Positions 19,467 through 30,057 of a DNA stretch of 64,000 nucleotides are shown one piece after another. Below the pieces are notes generated by a model. That model was not told the origin of the DNA and made no database searches. It worked only from the letters and a program-made list of their open reading frames with translations. Source of the DNA: Vibrio hyugaensis (GTDB lineage: Bacteria > Pseudomonadota > Gammaproteobacteria > Enterobacterales > Vibrionaceae). Each line of letters begins with the position of its first letter. Within the stretch, counting starts at the first letter, position 1. The stretch lies in NCBI RefSeq assembly GCF_002906655.1, contig NZ_CP025794.1, forward strand, positions 3,162,001 through 3,226,000, read 5' to 3'. Position numbers and translations under genes: made by a program.

Positions 19467-22400
19467 ATGCGTCAAAATTATAAGCGTTTGTTAGCAGCCC
19501 TTGTGTTGATGAGCGCGACTCAGACATCGTCAGTGGTTCAAGCCGAAGGAATTCGACTTGTAGGACCCTCTGGTGAAGTGCAAACGTCTCCTAGCTACGC
19601 TGAGGAGATTGAGCGAGCGTTACCTGCTCCGCCTGAAAATAACCAACCGTCGCGCTTTTATGGTCCGACGAATAAAAACGAGACTTTGTGGTCGATTGCT
19701 TCTCAATTGCGACCTTCTCGTAATGTTTCTGTTCAACAGACGCTTCTCGCCATTTACCGAATCAACCCTCAAGCGTTTGATAACCAGAATATTCATGAAT
19801 TGATCCCGGGCAGCCGACTTCGCGTGCCTTCATTAGAGCAAGTTCAGAGTGCTACCACGCCTCAGGCGATTGCCGTGATGAATGCTCATGAAGTTCGATT
19901 AGCTCAACAAAAACCAGCAAAAACATCGCCTGTTAAGCCAAAACCGGAAACACCAAAGCCTACGGCTGAAGTTACGAAACCTCAACCTAAGCCAGAAGTT
20001 GCTCGAATTGAACCGTCTAAACCGGAATTGGCAAAGCCAGAACCAATCAAGCCGGTTGAGTCTACGACCCCCGTACCTGAAGTCGTGACTTCACCGGAAG
20101 GTGAGAAACAAGTAACAGCACTTAAAGATAAACTGCAAGGCTCACAAAGTGAGTTGGACTCTCTCGAAGAGAAGAACCATCGTTTACGTTTGATGCTGTC
20201 TGAAGTGCAGAGCGAGGTCGCAACGCTTAAAACTTCGCTCAACGATGAAGAACGAATTCGCTCTGAAGTTGAAAAACTGCTAGCGGAAGAACGTCAGCGT
20301 CTTGCAGAGCAGCAACGAATGCAGCCAAGTACGATGGACAAAGTTCTGTCTAACGGTTGGCTAGTAGGCCTTGCAGCACTTATTCCAGGTGCATTGATTG
20401 CCATGTTAATCGTCATGTTGCTTGGTCGTCGCTCTAAAGTGAAAGAGGAAGAAGCTGCTGCGCAAGAACAGCAAAGTGTTGATCCACTTGCTGCGCCAAT
20501 CGGATTGGCAGCGGCAGATGAGTTGGATGAAGAATTAAGTCTAGACGACGATTTGTTTGGTGACGATGACGACACGGAACAACTATTCGGCCAAGAAGAA
20601 GCGCAGCCAGAAGAAGAGGATGTCTTTGCTAATCTGGATGACGACGATCTCGACTTCAACCTCGAAGGGGATGATGGCGAAGACCCATTCGCGGGGATTG
20701 GGGATGATGGCGATCTCGACGTTGGCTTCGATGAATTTGACTCTTCAAGCAATGGCATAAAAGTAAACGGCGAAGAAAAAGCGCTCGGTCTTGAAGAGAT
20801 GGAGCGTGCACTTGATGAAGTCTCTCCAGAGCTTGAAGTTTTGGATGATGACGATGAAGTCGGTTTCGATCTTTCTGATGAAGATAACGCTGATGTGATG
20901 TCGGATGATGCGTTTGCCGAGTTACTCTCGGCTGACGACCCATCTGAAGAGTTACAAAGTGACGCGGTTGATCAAGCCATGCTTGATGACCTATTTGCTG
21001 ACTTTGATGGTGACGACCTCAATCTTGATGTTGAGGACGAGAAGCCATCTCAAGTGTCAGAGAGTGCTTTCTCCGCTGGTGAAGCAACCGACGATGACAT
21101 CGATAAACTGCTTGCTCAGTATGAACAGCCAGCAAGTGCGGATGCCGATGACTCACTACTTGATGAACTAGAATCATTGTCTGGTCTGTCTGATTCAGAT
21201 TTAGAGCAGGATGATGCATCAGAACTCCTCGATGAGTTGATGGGTGACGACGAAGGTGAATCAATCAATGAGCGAGATCCTCTTGACGATCTAGAAGACA
21301 TTGCAGGCTTGAGTGAAGAACCTCCCATTGATGAAGACAGCACAGATTTGCTTGACGAGTTGATTGGTTTTGATGATGAGGATGCATCTGACGATGATTT
21401 TGATCCACTTGATGAACTAGAGAAACTGTCTGGTTTTGAGGGCGATGACGCATTAGAAGATCTCGATGAAAACAGCGTCGATTTGTTGGATGAGCTACTT
21501 GATGACAGCGACGATGAAACAATAGACGAACAAGAGCCTGCGGACGTTGACCCGTTCGATGATTTGATTCGTGAAGATGATGAGCCAGAAATCGCGAGTG
21601 CACAGCAGAGTGACGATGACTTATTGGCCTCGTTAGGTTTTGATGATCTTGAGCCAGAAGCGACTCAACCTGCTGAAACTCAACAACAGGTTAAATCTGC
21701 TTCTGAATTAGAAGATGAAAAGGCGCTTGGTCTGGATTCAGGCTTAGATATCGATGCATTACTGAATGAGAACCAACCAGAGGTTGAGCCGAAAGTAGAT
21801 GCGTTGAGCCGCGAATCAGAGGCTGAATCAGCACTAGAACAAACCGTTGAAGATTTTGACAGAGAGGATTTCTTTGGTGATTTAGAAGATTCAATCCCAG
21901 AGCATGATCCTTTGATGTCGGAATTGGATGAGTTGTTTGAATCTAATGAAGACGATCTGAAACAAGCAGAGCAAGAGCGCGCCGATTTCGCTGCGGAACT
22001 GGATGCGCTTATTAGTGAGCAAGCGACAGAAGAAGATGAGTTAGATTTTGAACCTGAGTTGATTCAAGAACCTTCTATCGAATCAGAACCGCAAGATGCG
22101 ATCTTAGAAAAAGCGGACTCAGACGTTGAAACACCACTCAGCAAAGCAGAAGAAGAGCCCGCGTTCACTCCGACGCCAAACACCGTCGAAAATGAATTTG
22201 GTATTCCGCAAGAAGAAGACTGGCTTGTTGATGACATAGAGCCTGAGACGAAGACGGAACAAGAACCTGTAGCGGCAAGTTCAACTAAGACAGCTACCGA
22301 AGACGAAGAGTTCAACTTCGATGATCTGGATCTTCCGGAGTTCAACGAAGAAGATGCACTAACATCAATGGCACAAGAGCCAGAGTTAGCTGAATCTGAA

Positions 22401-23960
22401 ACCGCTGACCCAGAAACTGCGGCGAATGAGCCAACGGCTGAAGAAGAAGAGTTCAATTTTGATGATTTAGAGCTTCCGGAGTTCAGTGAAGAAGATGCAC
22501 TAACGTCAATGGCGCAAGAGCCAGAGTTAGCTGAATCTGAAACCGCTGAATCAGAAACTGCGGCGATTGAGCCGACGGCCGAAGACGAAGAATTCAACTT
22601 CGATGATCTAGACCTTCCGGAGTTCGACGAAGAAGATGCACTAGCGTCAATGGCGCAAGAGCCAGAGTTAGCTGAATCTGAAACTGCTGAACCAGAAACT
22701 GCGGCGAATGAGCCAACGGCTAAAGAGGAAGAGTTCAACTTCGATGATCTAGAGCTTCCTGAGTTCAGCGAAGAAGATGCACTAACGTCAATGGCGCAAG
22801 AGCCAGAGTTAGCTGAATCTGAAACTACTGACCCAGAAACTGCGGCGAATGAGCCAACGGCTGAAGAGGAAGAGTTCAATTTTGATGATTTAGAGCTTCC
22901 GGAGTTCAACGAAGAAGATGCACTAACGTCAATGGTGCAAGAGCCAGAGTTAGCTGAATCTGAAACCGCTGAACCAGAAACTGCGGCGATTGAGCCAGCG
23001 GCTGAAGATGAAGAGTTCGACTTTCCGGAGTTCAGCGAAGAAGATGCTCTTGCATCAATGGCTGACGAGCCAAGATTGTCAGAAGCAGAAACTTCACAGC
23101 CAGCCGCCGGCATGGCGAGCGATGAGGAGTTCAACTTTGATGATCTGGACTTGCCAGAGTTCAATGAAGAAGATGCATTGGCTTCAATGGGCGATGCAGA
23201 ACTAGAAACGCCTGTAAAGCACCCTGAAGCGTCTCAAACTGTTATTCAATCAGATAATGACCATGATGCTTTGTTTGATGTATTCGCGCAGCCAGAGGCT
23301 TTCAGTGTCGAGCCCGAGCCTGAGCCCGAAGCACAAGCAGACTTAGAGTCTGAACTCAATGATTTTGAAGAATCTGCAATGGCGAACCTGTTGTCAGAAA
23401 ACGCAGACTCAGAAGTGTTTGATGGAAAATTGGACAATGACACCATCGCAAGTGCGGGTATGGATTTCGAAACCATGCTGGATGTGGGTGATGACTGGGA
23501 TGGTTTTAAACTGTCACCAGACAGCGCGGCGTCAACAACGGAAGTCCCAGAAGATCAAAGAGACGTTTGGAGCTCGACAGAAGCACTTGCGCAACCAGAA
23601 ATCGCTCAGGAAAACTGGGGTGAGCAGGATGATCTGACCGATTTCGACCCGAAGAAAAATCAATTCATGACGATTGATGAGTTGATGGCTCAAGTGGATA
23701 AAAATGGCGGTGACTTCGAAGAGCAAGAATTAAAGCTCGATGTTGGTTTGAATGAGTTCCCTGATGTGATTGGTGACATCGGTGATGTGGATGTAGATAC
23801 CAACGCAGAAGCCGCAGGTAAGCTTGATTTAGCAAAAATCTATCTAGAAATGAACGATCCTCAAGGGGCGATCAAATTGCTAGAAGAGGCCATCGTCTAC
23901 GGTGAAGATGATATTCGCCGTGAAGCGAAAGGGCTTATCGACGCCATTAACGGTCGATAA
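19467..23960 (+). CDS. fimV: FimV/HubP family polar hub protein
   Basis: A 1497-residue polar organiser; in Vibrio the homologue is HubP, which positions chromosome and chemotaxis machinery at the pole. A signal peptide (to about residue 26) is followed by a periplasmic LysM-like domain (ETLWSIASQL ... IHELIPGSRLRVPS), a Pro/Lys-rich stretch, a coiled coil near 215-275, and one transmembrane helix near 297-316 (GWLVGLAALIPGALIAMLIV). About 1000 strongly acidic cytoplasmic residues follow, including near-identical 47-residue repeats. The C-terminal FimV domain ends LDLAKIYLEMNDPQGAIKLL. It lies between asd and truA as in other Vibrio. Confidence 0.93.
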   Translation: MRQNYKRLLAALVLMSATQTSSVVQAEGIRLVGPSGEVQTSPSYAEEIERALPAPPENNQPSRFYGPTNKNETLWSIASQLRPSRNVSVQQTLLAIYRINPQAFDNQNIHELIPGSRLRVPSLEQVQSATTPQAIAVMNAHEVRLAQQKPAKTSPVKPKPETPKPTAEVTKPQPKPEVARIEPSKPELAKPEPIKPVESTTPVPEVVTSPEGEKQVTALKDKLQGSQSELDSLEEKNHRLRLMLSEVQSEVATLKTSLNDEERIRSEVEKLLAEERQRLAEQQRMQPSTMDKVLSNGWLVGLAALIPGALIAMLIVMLLGRRSKVKEEEAAAQEQQSVDPLAAPIGLAAADELDEELSLDDDLFGDDDDTEQLFGQEEAQPEEEDVFANLDDDDLDFNLEGDDGEDPFAGIGDDGDLDVGFDEFDSSSNGIKVNGEEKALGLEEMERALDEVSPELEVLDDDDEVGFDLSDEDNADVMSDDAFAELLSADDPSEELQSDAVDQAMLDDLFADFDGDDLNLDVEDEKPSQVSESAFSAGEATDDDIDKLLAQYEQPASADADDSLLDELESLSGLSDSDLEQDDASELLDELMGDDEGESINERDPLDDLEDIAGLSEEPPIDEDSTDLLDELIGFDDEDASDDDFDPLDELEKLSGFEGDDALEDLDENSVDLLDELLDDSDDETIDEQEPADVDPFDDLIREDDEPEIASAQQSDDDLLASLGFDDLEPEATQPAETQQQVKSASELEDEKALGLDSGLDIDALLNENQPEVEPKVDALSRESEAESALEQTVEDFDREDFFGDLEDSIPEHDPLMSELDELFESNEDDLKQAEQERADFAAELDALISEQATEEDELDFEPELIQEPSIESEPQDAILEKADSDVETPLSKAEEEPAFTPTPNTVENEFGIPQEEDWLVDDIEPETKTEQEPVAASSTKTATEDEEFNFDDLDLPEFNEEDALTSMAQEPELAESETADPETAANEPTAEEEEFNFDDLELPEFSEEDALTSMAQEPELAESETAESETAAIEPTAEDEEFNFDDLDLPEFDEEDALASMAQEPELAESETAEPETAANEPTAKEEEFNFDDLELPEFSEEDALTSMAQEPELAESETTDPETAANEPTAEEEEFNFDDLELPEFNEEDALTSMVQEPELAESETAEPETAAIEPAAEDEEFDFPEFSEEDALASMADEPRLSEAETSQPAAGMASDEEFNFDDLDLPEFNEEDALASMGDAELETPVKHPEASQTVIQSDNDHDALFDVFAQPEAFSVEPEPEPEAQADLESELNDFEESAMANLLSENADSEVFDGKLDNDTIASAGMDFETMLDVGDDWDGFKLSPDSAASTTEVPEDQRDVWSSTEALAQPEIAQENWGEQDDLTDFDPKKNQFMTIDELMAQVDKNGGDFEEQELKLDVGLNEFPDVIGDIGDVDVDTNAEAAGKLDLAKIYLEMNDPQGAIKLLEEAIVYGEDDIRREAKGLIDAINGR
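22305..23009 (+). repeat. Five 141-bp tandem repeats within fimV
   Basis: Units begin at 22305, 22446, 22587, 22728 and 22869, each exactly 141 bp (47 codons), starting EEFNFDDL and containing SMAQEPELAESE (VQEPELAESE in one). A sixth copy from 23010 lacks five codons and has diverged, and a further partial copy starts at 23124. Earlier DLLDEL-type acidic motifs are related but looser. Units differ only at a few positions, so expansion is recent or homogenised. Confidence 0.92.
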
Positions 23961-23963
23961 AGA

Positions 23964-23992
23964 AAAATGGGTAGCAAATGCTGCCCATTTTT
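23964..23992 (+). terminator. Intrinsic terminator of fimV
   Basis: Stem AAAATGGGTAGC/GCTGCCCATTTT with one T-G pair, a 4-base loop and trailing T residues, directly after the stop codon. Confidence 0.85.
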
Positions 23993-24050
23993 GTATCTGG
24001 AAGGACTTACGTATATACTTCCCGCCCCATTTTAGAGTTCGAAGGTTAAA

Positions 24051-24845
24051 ATGAGAATCGCATTAGGTATCGAGTATAACGGTACAAATTACTTTGGTTG
24101 GCAACGCCAAAGAGAAGTGAAAAGTGTCCAAGAAGCGCTGGAAAAAGCACTTTCTGTAGTAGCAAATCACCCTGTAGAAGTTCAGTGCGCTGGTCGTACC
24201 GATGCTGGTGTACACGGCACAGGACAAGTTGTTCACTTCGACACCAACGTAAATCGAAAAATGGTTGCTTGGACAATGGGCGCAAATGCGAACATGCCAA
24301 GTGATATCGCTGTCCGCTGGGCGGTAGAAGTACCTGATGACTTCCATGCACGATTCTCAGCGACGGCGCGTCGTTACCGCTACATTATCTTCAATCACGC
24401 ATTGCGTCCAGGCATCTTAAATTCCGGTGTGAGCCATTATCACGGTGACTTGGATGAAAAGAAAATGCACGAAGCAGGGCAATACTTGCTTGGTGAGAAT
24501 GACTTCAGTTCATTTCGTGCAGCACATTGCCAATCGTTGAGCCCATGTCGAAATATGATGCACTTGAACGTGACTCGACATGGTGATTACGTCATTATCG
24601 ATATTAAAGCGAACGCTTTTGTTCACCACATGGTGCGTAACATTACAGGCAGTTTGATTAAAGTGGGTCGTGGCGAAGAAACGCCTGAATGGATCAAGTC
24701 ACTTTTAGAAGCAAAAGACCGTAAATTAGCGGGTGCAACGGCCAAGGCTGAAGGTTTGTATTTGGTTGATGTGGACTACCCAGAAGCGTTTGGATTACCA
24801 CAAGTGCCGATCGGCCCGCTATTTTTACCGGATAATTTGAACTAA
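24051..24845 (+). CDS. truA: tRNA pseudouridine(38-40) synthase TruA
   Basis: Modifies uridines 38-40 of the tRNA anticodon arm. The catalytic Asp51 is in the motif [11 protein letters not shown]. The family segments [18 protein letters not shown] at the start and [18 protein letters not shown] near the C-terminus are intact. 264 residues, normal length. The gene follows the fimV terminator and has its own short leader (TTCGAAGGTTAAA before the ATG). Confidence 0.97.
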   Translation: MRIALGIEYNGTNYFGWQRQREVKSVQEALEKALSVVANHPVEVQCAGRTDAGVHGTGQVVHFDTNVNRKMVAWTMGANANMPSDIAVRWAVEVPDDFHARFSATARRYRYIIFNHALRPGILNSGVSHYHGDLDEKKMHEAGQYLLGENDFSSFRAAHCQSLSPCRNMMHLNVTRHGDYVIIDIKANAFVHHMVRNITGSLIKVGRGEETPEWIKSLLEAKDRKLAGATAKAEGLYLVDVDYPEAFGLPQVPIGPLFLPDNLN

Positions 24846-25040
24846 ATTTGCGAATTTGTTTCAAATTATCGGTAGTTTAGACTGGAAATGCGCAGAAACT
24901 ATGCGTTATTAATGATATCAAAAATAGGTACAACCAGTTTTTTATCTACAGTCGCGGCAAGATATGTTTTAATCCATCCGCAATATTCCGAATTTATATC
25001 TTTCGCAATGAAGCGGAAGAATTGAGAGAAAAGGTCTTCC

Positions 25041-25967
25041 ATGAGTTGGCTTGAAAAGATTTTAGAAAAAAGCAACCTAGTAAGTTCACGCAAAGCTTCT
25101 ATCCCTGAAGGCGTGTGGACGAAATGTACCTCTTGTGAGCAGGTTCTTTACCATGCTGAACTTGAGCGTAACCTAGAAGTTTGTCCTAAGTGTAATCACC
25201 ACATGCGCATGAAAGCGCGTCGTCGTCTAGAAACATTCTTAGATGAAGGTGAGCGCGTAGAGCTAGGCACAGAGCTTGAGCCACAGGACAAACTGAAATT
25301 TAAAGATTCTAAGCGCTACAAAGAGCGTATCTCTGCTGCTCAAAAGAACAGTGGCGAGAAAGACGCATTGGTGGTTATGCAGGGTGAACTGCTTGGTATG
25401 CCATTGGTAGCGTGTGCGTTTGAATTCTCTTTCATGGGTGGTTCAATGGGTTCCGTTGTTGGTGCTCGTTTCGTGAAAGCAGTTGACGCCGCAATTGAAA
25501 ACAATTGTGCACTGGTGTGTTTCTCTGCAAGTGGTGGTGCGCGTATGCAAGAGGCGTTAATGTCTCTAATGCAAATGGCGAAAACCAGTGCAGCGCTTGA
25601 GCGTTTGTCAGAAAAAGGTCTACCATTCATTTCGGTACTGACTGACCCAACAATGGGTGGTGTATCGGCAAGTTTGGCGATGCTAGGTGACATCAACATT
25701 GGTGAACCTAAAGCATTGATCGGTTTCGCTGGCCGTCGTGTAATCGAGCAAACAGTACGCGAAGATCTTCCTGAAGGCTTCCAGCGTAGTGAGTTCCTGC
25801 TAGAGCACGGTGCGATTGACATGATCGTTGACCGTCGTGAAATGCGTCAACGTGTGGGTGGTCTGATCGCTAAGATGACTAACCACAAGTCTCCGATGGT
25901 GGTTTCCGTTAACGAATCTCCAAATGAAGAGCCATATTCTGTACCAGAAGTGGACGAAAAAGGGTAA
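25041..25967 (+). CDS. accD: Acetyl-CoA carboxylase carboxyltransferase subunit beta
   Basis: Beta subunit of the carboxyltransferase that makes malonyl-CoA. The zinc ribbon is complete with Cys29, Cys32, Cys48 and Cys51 (CTSC ... CPKC). The crotonase-like core includes [19 protein letters not shown] and [11 protein letters not shown]. 308 residues, full length. It leads the accD-folC-dedD group, with only 46 bases before folC, the same order as in E. coli. Confidence 0.97.
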   Translation: MSWLEKILEKSNLVSSRKASIPEGVWTKCTSCEQVLYHAELERNLEVCPKCNHHMRMKARRRLETFLDEGERVELGTELEPQDKLKFKDSKRYKERISAAQKNSGEKDALVVMQGELLGMPLVACAFEFSFMGGSMGSVVGARFVKAVDAAIENNCALVCFSASGGARMQEALMSLMQMAKTSAALERLSEKGLPFISVLTDPTMGGVSASLAMLGDINIGEPKALIGFAGRRVIEQTVREDLPEGFQRSEFLLEHGAIDMIVDRREMRQRVGGLIAKMTNHKSPMVVSVNESPNEEPYSVPEVDEKG

Positions 25968-26013
25968 AGTATCAACTAACATAAAAACCAAAGAAATTAA
26001 TGGTTAAAGTTAG

Positions 26014-27276
26014 ATGACACAAAACGCAATTCCTCAAGCCACATCCACTCTAACGATGTGGCTTGATTATTTAACAAATCTCCACACATCAGCTATCGAC
26101 CTCGGCTTAGACCGCGTTCAAGCGGTAGCGAAAAAAGCCAACCTCACCAAACCAGCCCCTACTGTGATTACTGTTGCCGGCACCAATGGCAAGGGTTCGA
26201 CGTGCGCGTTGATGGAAGCGATTCTATTAGATGCCGGCTACTCAGTCGGAGTTTACAGTTCACCTCACCTTATTCGCTACAACGAGCGTGTTCGTATTAA
26301 CGGCGTAGATGCAGAAGATCGTACACACTGCGAAGCATTCGATTATATCGAGCAACAACGTGGTGATATTAGCCTAAGCTTGTTTGAATTCGGTACGTTG
26401 GCTGCACTTCGTATTTTCCAAGTTGAAAAAGTGGACGTGGTGTTGTTAGAAGTTGGCCTTGGTGGTCGATTAGATGCAACAAATGTCGTAGATCATGATG
26501 TCTCTGTTATTACCAGCTTGGCTATCGACCATGTGGATTGGCTAGGTGATGACATCAATGTAATTGGCTTTGAGAAAGCGGGTATCTACCGTACTGGTAA
26601 ACCTGCGATTTGTGGCCAACCGACGCCGCCAGCAACCGTTGCTGCGCACGCTGATGACATTCAAGCTGAGTTCTTCCAAGTTGGCATCCAGTTCGATTAC
26701 CAATTGACTGAGAAAGGTTGGAAGTGGACCAGTGGAGCGTTTGGCCTAGACGACCTTCCATTGCCTTCTCTGCCCTTACCGAATGCAGCAACTGCTCTGA
26801 TGGCACTTGGCGCTTCAGAATTGCAAATCACTGACATTAATATCGTTAATGGCTTGAATAATGCTCGCCTAGCTGGCCGAATGCAGGTTTTGCAAACGGA
26901 ACCAGACATTGTGCTTGATGTGGCGCACAATCCTCACTCTGCAGAATACTTGGTAGAGAAGGTGAAGCACCAATACGTGAATAAAAACATCCATGTCGTG
27001 GTGGCAATGCTGCACGATAAAGACATCAAGGCAACAATTGAAGTATTAGCGCCAATTGCAACCCAATGGTACCCAGCATCACTGACTGGCCCTCGCGCGG
27101 CAACTGCCGACGAGTTATGTCAATATTTACCCGAAGGGCAGATTCAGTTCCAAACTCCAGTAGAGGCATTTGAGAGCGCGAAAACTCATGCGGCTCATGA
27201 TGATGTCATTTTGGTGGTGGGTTCATTCCACACAGTGGGTGAAGTGTTGGAGTATTGGCAATCAAATAATGAGTAA
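26014..27276 (+). CDS. folC: Dihydrofolate/folylpolyglutamate synthase FolC
   Basis: Adds glutamate to dihydropteroate and extends folate polyglutamates. A Mur-ligase fold is visible: ATP loop TVAGTNGKGSTCALM near residue 50, YSSPHLIRYNERVRING, LLEVGLGGRLDATN, and the C-terminal DVAHNPHSAEYL. 420 residues matches the family. It lies between accD and dedD in one transcription unit, with 14 bases to the dedD start. Confidence 0.96.
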   Translation: MTQNAIPQATSTLTMWLDYLTNLHTSAIDLGLDRVQAVAKKANLTKPAPTVITVAGTNGKGSTCALMEAILLDAGYSVGVYSSPHLIRYNERVRINGVDAEDRTHCEAFDYIEQQRGDISLSLFEFGTLAALRIFQVEKVDVVLLEVGLGGRLDATNVVDHDVSVITSLAIDHVDWLGDDINVIGFEKAGIYRTGKPAICGQPTPPATVAAHADDIQAEFFQVGIQFDYQLTEKGWKWTSGAFGLDDLPLPSLPLPNAATALMALGASELQITDINIVNGLNNARLAGRMQVLQTEPDIVLDVAHNPHSAEYLVEKVKHQYVNKNIHVVVAMLHDKDIKATIEVLAPIATQWYPASLTGPRAATADELCQYLPEGQIQFQTPVEAFESAKTHAAHDDVILVVGSFHTVGEVLEYWQSNNE

Positions 27277-27290
27277 TCAAAGGTAATTTG

Positions 27291-27884
27291 ATGGCAAGTA
27301 AATTTCAAAGTCGTTTAGTCGGCACCATCATTCTAGTGGCGGTGGGGGTCATCGTACTTCCAGACGTACTGGATGGTAAGAAACTGCACTATAAAGAAGA
27401 GTTTGCCAGTATTCCTATCAAACCTGAACTTGATAGCGATGTGGAGAACTTCGAAATACTAGAGCCTGTTGAAGACGACGTTTCATTACCGGAATCTCCG
27501 GTAACTGCAACAGTGAATGAATCTCAAGAGCCTCAAGTCGCGGTTTCTCAGCCAGAACCAGAGTCAGTTTCTCAGCCAGAAGAAGTCAAACAACCTGAAC
27601 AGGTTGAAGTTGCCGTTCGTCCGGTTGAAGAAAAAAATCAATATGAAGATTCAGCCTGGATCATTCAGTTGATGGCACTAAAAAATCATGAAAATGCGGT
27701 TGCACTTGTAGAGGATCTTCAGAAGCGTGGCTACCAAGCTCATGTAAAAAAAGAGACAGCCTTTACTCGAGTGATTGTTGGCCCTGATGTGTCAAAAAGT
27801 AAACTTGAACGACAGGTCAAGGAATTACAAAAAATTACAGGCTCAAAAGGTCAATTGCTTAAATTTAAGCCATTAAATCCATAA
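27291..27884 (+). CDS. dedD: SPOR domain cell-division protein DedD
   Basis: Septal-ring protein that binds denuded peptidoglycan. One N-terminal transmembrane helix (LVGTIILVAVGVIVLPDVL, about residues 8-26) anchors it, a Pro/Glu/Val-rich periplasmic linker follows, and the C-terminal SPOR domain (WIIQLMALKNHENAVALVEDL onward, cited here in part as WIIQLMALKN) covers about 120-195. I start at the ATG at 27291 (MASKFQSRLVG), not the in-frame TTG three bases earlier. Its stop codon overlaps the first bases of the PurR operator for cvpA. Confidence 0.92.
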   Translation: MASKFQSRLVGTIILVAVGVIVLPDVLDGKKLHYKEEFASIPIKPELDSDVENFEILEPVEDDVSLPESPVTATVNESQEPQVAVSQPEPESVSQPEEVKQPEQVEVAVRPVEEKNQYEDSAWIIQLMALKNHENAVALVEDLQKRGYQAHVKKETAFTRVIVGPDVSKSKLERQVKELQKITGSKGQLLKFKPLNP

Positions 27885-27898
27885 GAAAACGTTTGCGT
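27883..27898 (+). promoter_or_regulatory. PurR operator upstream of cvpA-purF
   Basis: The 16-mer AAGAAAACGTTTGCGT matches the PurR palindrome ACGCAAACGTTTGCGT at 14 of 16 positions. It overlaps a likely -35 (TTGCGT/TTTGCG), with TAAAAT about 15-16 bases downstream as -10. It therefore sits where a repressor would block cvpA-purF, as known in E. coli. Confidence 0.85.
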
Positions 27899-27945
27899 CA
27901 GCATTTTTTCTGTTAAAATGCGCGCCAACTTAAGATGAAGAAAAC

Positions 27946-28437
27946 ATGAATTGGTTAGATTTTGTCATTTTAGGTGTGATCGGATTTTCAGCTCTGATCA
28001 GTTTAGTTCGCGGTTTTGCTAAAGAAGCTTTGTCTTTGGTGATTTGGTTTGGAGCATTTTTTATCTCCAGTAATTACTACGCCAAATTGGCGGTGTATTT
28101 CACCAACATCGAAGATGAAATGTTTCGTAACGGAGCCGCAATAGCGGCGTTATTCGTCGCTACCTTAGTGGTTGGTGCAGTGGTGAATTACGTCATTGGT
28201 CAACTGGTACAAAAAACAGGGCTATCAGGAACCGATCGAATTCTCGGTGTGGTGTTTGGTGGTTTACGCGGAGTACTGATTGTTTCTGCGGTGCTGTTTT
28301 TTATGGATGCGTTTACTGCATTCCCAAGCTCGGATTGGTGGAAAGAGTCACAGTTGGTCCCAGAGTTCAGCCGTATCATCGCCCCATTCTTCGAGCACTT
28401 AAAAGCAACATCAAGTTTTCTGTCTGGCACTATCTAG
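27946..28437 (+). CDS. cvpA: CvpA family membrane protein
   Basis: A 163-residue inner-membrane protein with four predicted helices, beginning MNWLDFVILGVIGFSALISL. The family motif LVRGFAKEAL follows the first helix, and GLSGTDRILGVVFGGLRG lies in the conserved loop. CvpA is linked to colicin V export and to envelope tolerance of stress, with the molecular role unsettled. It shares the PurR-controlled promoter with purF, 36 bases downstream. Confidence 0.94.
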   Translation: MNWLDFVILGVIGFSALISLVRGFAKEALSLVIWFGAFFISSNYYAKLAVYFTNIEDEMFRNGAAIAALFVATLVVGAVVNYVIGQLVQKTGLSGTDRILGVVFGGLRGVLIVSAVLFFMDAFTAFPSSDWWKESQLVPEFSRIIAPFFEHLKATSSFLSGTI

Positions 28438-28473
28438 TAGTGCCAGCTACTGTCGCAAATCGAGGATTAGGAC

Positions 28474-29988
28474 ATGTGTGGTATTGTTGGAATCGTGGGC
28501 ACAACGCCTGTAAACCAGTCTATTTATGACGCGTTAACGGTGTTACAGCATCGTGGCCAAGATGCCGCTGGTATTTGTACCATAGAAAGCAATCGTTTTC
28601 GTCTGCGTAAGGCGAACGGTTTAGTGAAGGATGTGTTCGAAGCAAGACACATGCAACGCTTACAAGGTGAGGTTGGTATCGGTCATGTTCGTTACCCAAC
28701 CGCAGGCAGTTCAAGTGCCTCTGAAGCTCAACCTTTCTACGTAAACTCTCCTTTCGGTATTACACTTGCCCACAATGGTAATTTGACTAACGCTCATGAA
28801 GTTCGTCAAAAACTGTTTGAAAAAGACCGCCGTCATATCAATACGACTTCAGATTCTGAAGTGCTTCTGAATGTACTCGCTCACGAAATCGATACAGTAA
28901 AAGGCAATGTGACAGCTGACGATGTCTTCCGTGCGGTTACGAATGTTCACCGTACGATCCGTGGTGCTTATGCTGTTGCTGCGATGATTATTGGCCACGG
29001 TATGATTGCATTTCGCGATCCACATGGTATCCGCCCTTTATGCTTAGGTAAGCGTGAAGTGAACGGAAGAACAGAATACATGGTGGCGTCAGAGTCAGTG
29101 GCGTTAGATGCCGTTGGTTTTGATTTTGTTCGCGATGTAGCGCCTGGTGAAGCGATTTACGCAACGTTTGATGGTGAACTATTTACCAAACAATGTGGCG
29201 ACAATCCAAAACTGAATCCGTGTATCTTTGAATTCGTTTACTTTGCACGTCCGGACTCTTTCATCGACAAGATTTCTGTTTACAGTGCTCGTGTTGAGAT
29301 GGGTAAAAAGCTTGGTGAGCGTATTCGTGAAGATTACGCAGAATTGGATATCGACGTGGTTATTCCAATTCCTGAAACGTCTTGCGATATTGCTCTACAA
29401 ATTGCCCAAGCTATTGATAAACCTTACCGTCAAGGCTTTGTGAAAAACCGTTACGTAGGTCGTACTTTCATTATGCCGGGTCAACAACAGCGTAAGAAAT
29501 CGGTGCGCCGCAAACTAAACGCGATTCGTTCTGAGTTCAAAGGTAAGAATGTTCTGCTTGTGGATGACTCTATTGTTCGCGGTACAACATCAGAGCAGAT
29601 CATTGAGATGGCTCGTGACTCGGGTGCGAACAAGGTGTTCATGGTTTCAGCTGCACCAGAGGTACGTTTCCCGAACGTTTACGGTATCGATATGCCAAGT
29701 GCAACAGAGCTGATTGCTCATGGCCGTGATAACGAAACCATCTGTAAGCAAATTGGTGCTGACGCGCTTATTTACCAACGCTTGGATGATTTGGTTGAAG
29801 CAGTTGGTTTAGGCAATCAAGACATCACTCAGTTCGATACATCAGTATTTAACGGTGAATATGTGACGGGTGATATCGACCAACAATACCTCGATTTCCT
29901 TGATGGTTTACGCAACGATGATGCGAAGACACAAGCAGAAATTCAGCAAGATCTTGCTAATCTAGAACTGCATAACGAAGGCGCTTAA
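28474..29988 (+). CDS. purF: Amidophosphoribosyltransferase PurF
   Basis: First committed enzyme of purine synthesis: PRPP plus glutamine to phosphoribosylamine. The N-terminal nucleophile Cys2 is in MCGIVGIVG, exposed after Met removal. The glutaminase domain shows HRGQDAAGI and [12 protein letters not shown]; the phosphoribosyl domain shows [17 protein letters not shown]. 504 residues, as in E. coli. Start has GAGGATTAGGAC upstream. Confidence 0.98.
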   Translation: MCGIVGIVGTTPVNQSIYDALTVLQHRGQDAAGICTIESNRFRLRKANGLVKDVFEARHMQRLQGEVGIGHVRYPTAGSSSASEAQPFYVNSPFGITLAHNGNLTNAHEVRQKLFEKDRRHINTTSDSEVLLNVLAHEIDTVKGNVTADDVFRAVTNVHRTIRGAYAVAAMIIGHGMIAFRDPHGIRPLCLGKREVNGRTEYMVASESVALDAVGFDFVRDVAPGEAIYATFDGELFTKQCGDNPKLNPCIFEFVYFARPDSFIDKISVYSARVEMGKKLGERIREDYAELDIDVVIPIPETSCDIALQIAQAIDKPYRQGFVKNRYVGRTFIMPGQQQRKKSVRRKLNAIRSEFKGKNVLLVDDSIVRGTTSEQIIEMARDSGANKVFMVSAAPEVRFPNVYGIDMPSATELIAHGRDNETICKQIGADALIYQRLDDLVEAVGLGNQDITQFDTSVFNGEYVTGDIDQQYLDFLDGLRNDDAKTQAEIQQDLANLELHNEGA

Positions 29989-30011
29989 TCTGCCCGGAAA
30001 TCCAAGACATA

Positions 30012-30041
30012 AAAAAACCAGAGCTCACGCTCTGGTTTTTT
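30012..30041. terminator. Bidirectional terminator between purF and aphB
   Basis: Stem AAAACCAGAGC/GCTCTGGTTTT with a 4-base loop and flanking A and T runs between convergent genes. Confidence 0.9.
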
Positions 30042-30057
30042 GTATCTGCTATCGAGT

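Noticed and set aside
20294..20758. Minus-strand Ser/Pro-rich 154-residue frame
   Set aside because: Antisense to the acidic (GAT/GAA-rich) part of fimV; low complexity and no start signal.
22064..23164. A 366-residue open frame on the minus strand
   Set aside because: It is an antisense shadow of the fimV tandem repeats. It is Ser/Ala-rich, periodic, without a ribosome site, and its length follows from repeat periodicity.
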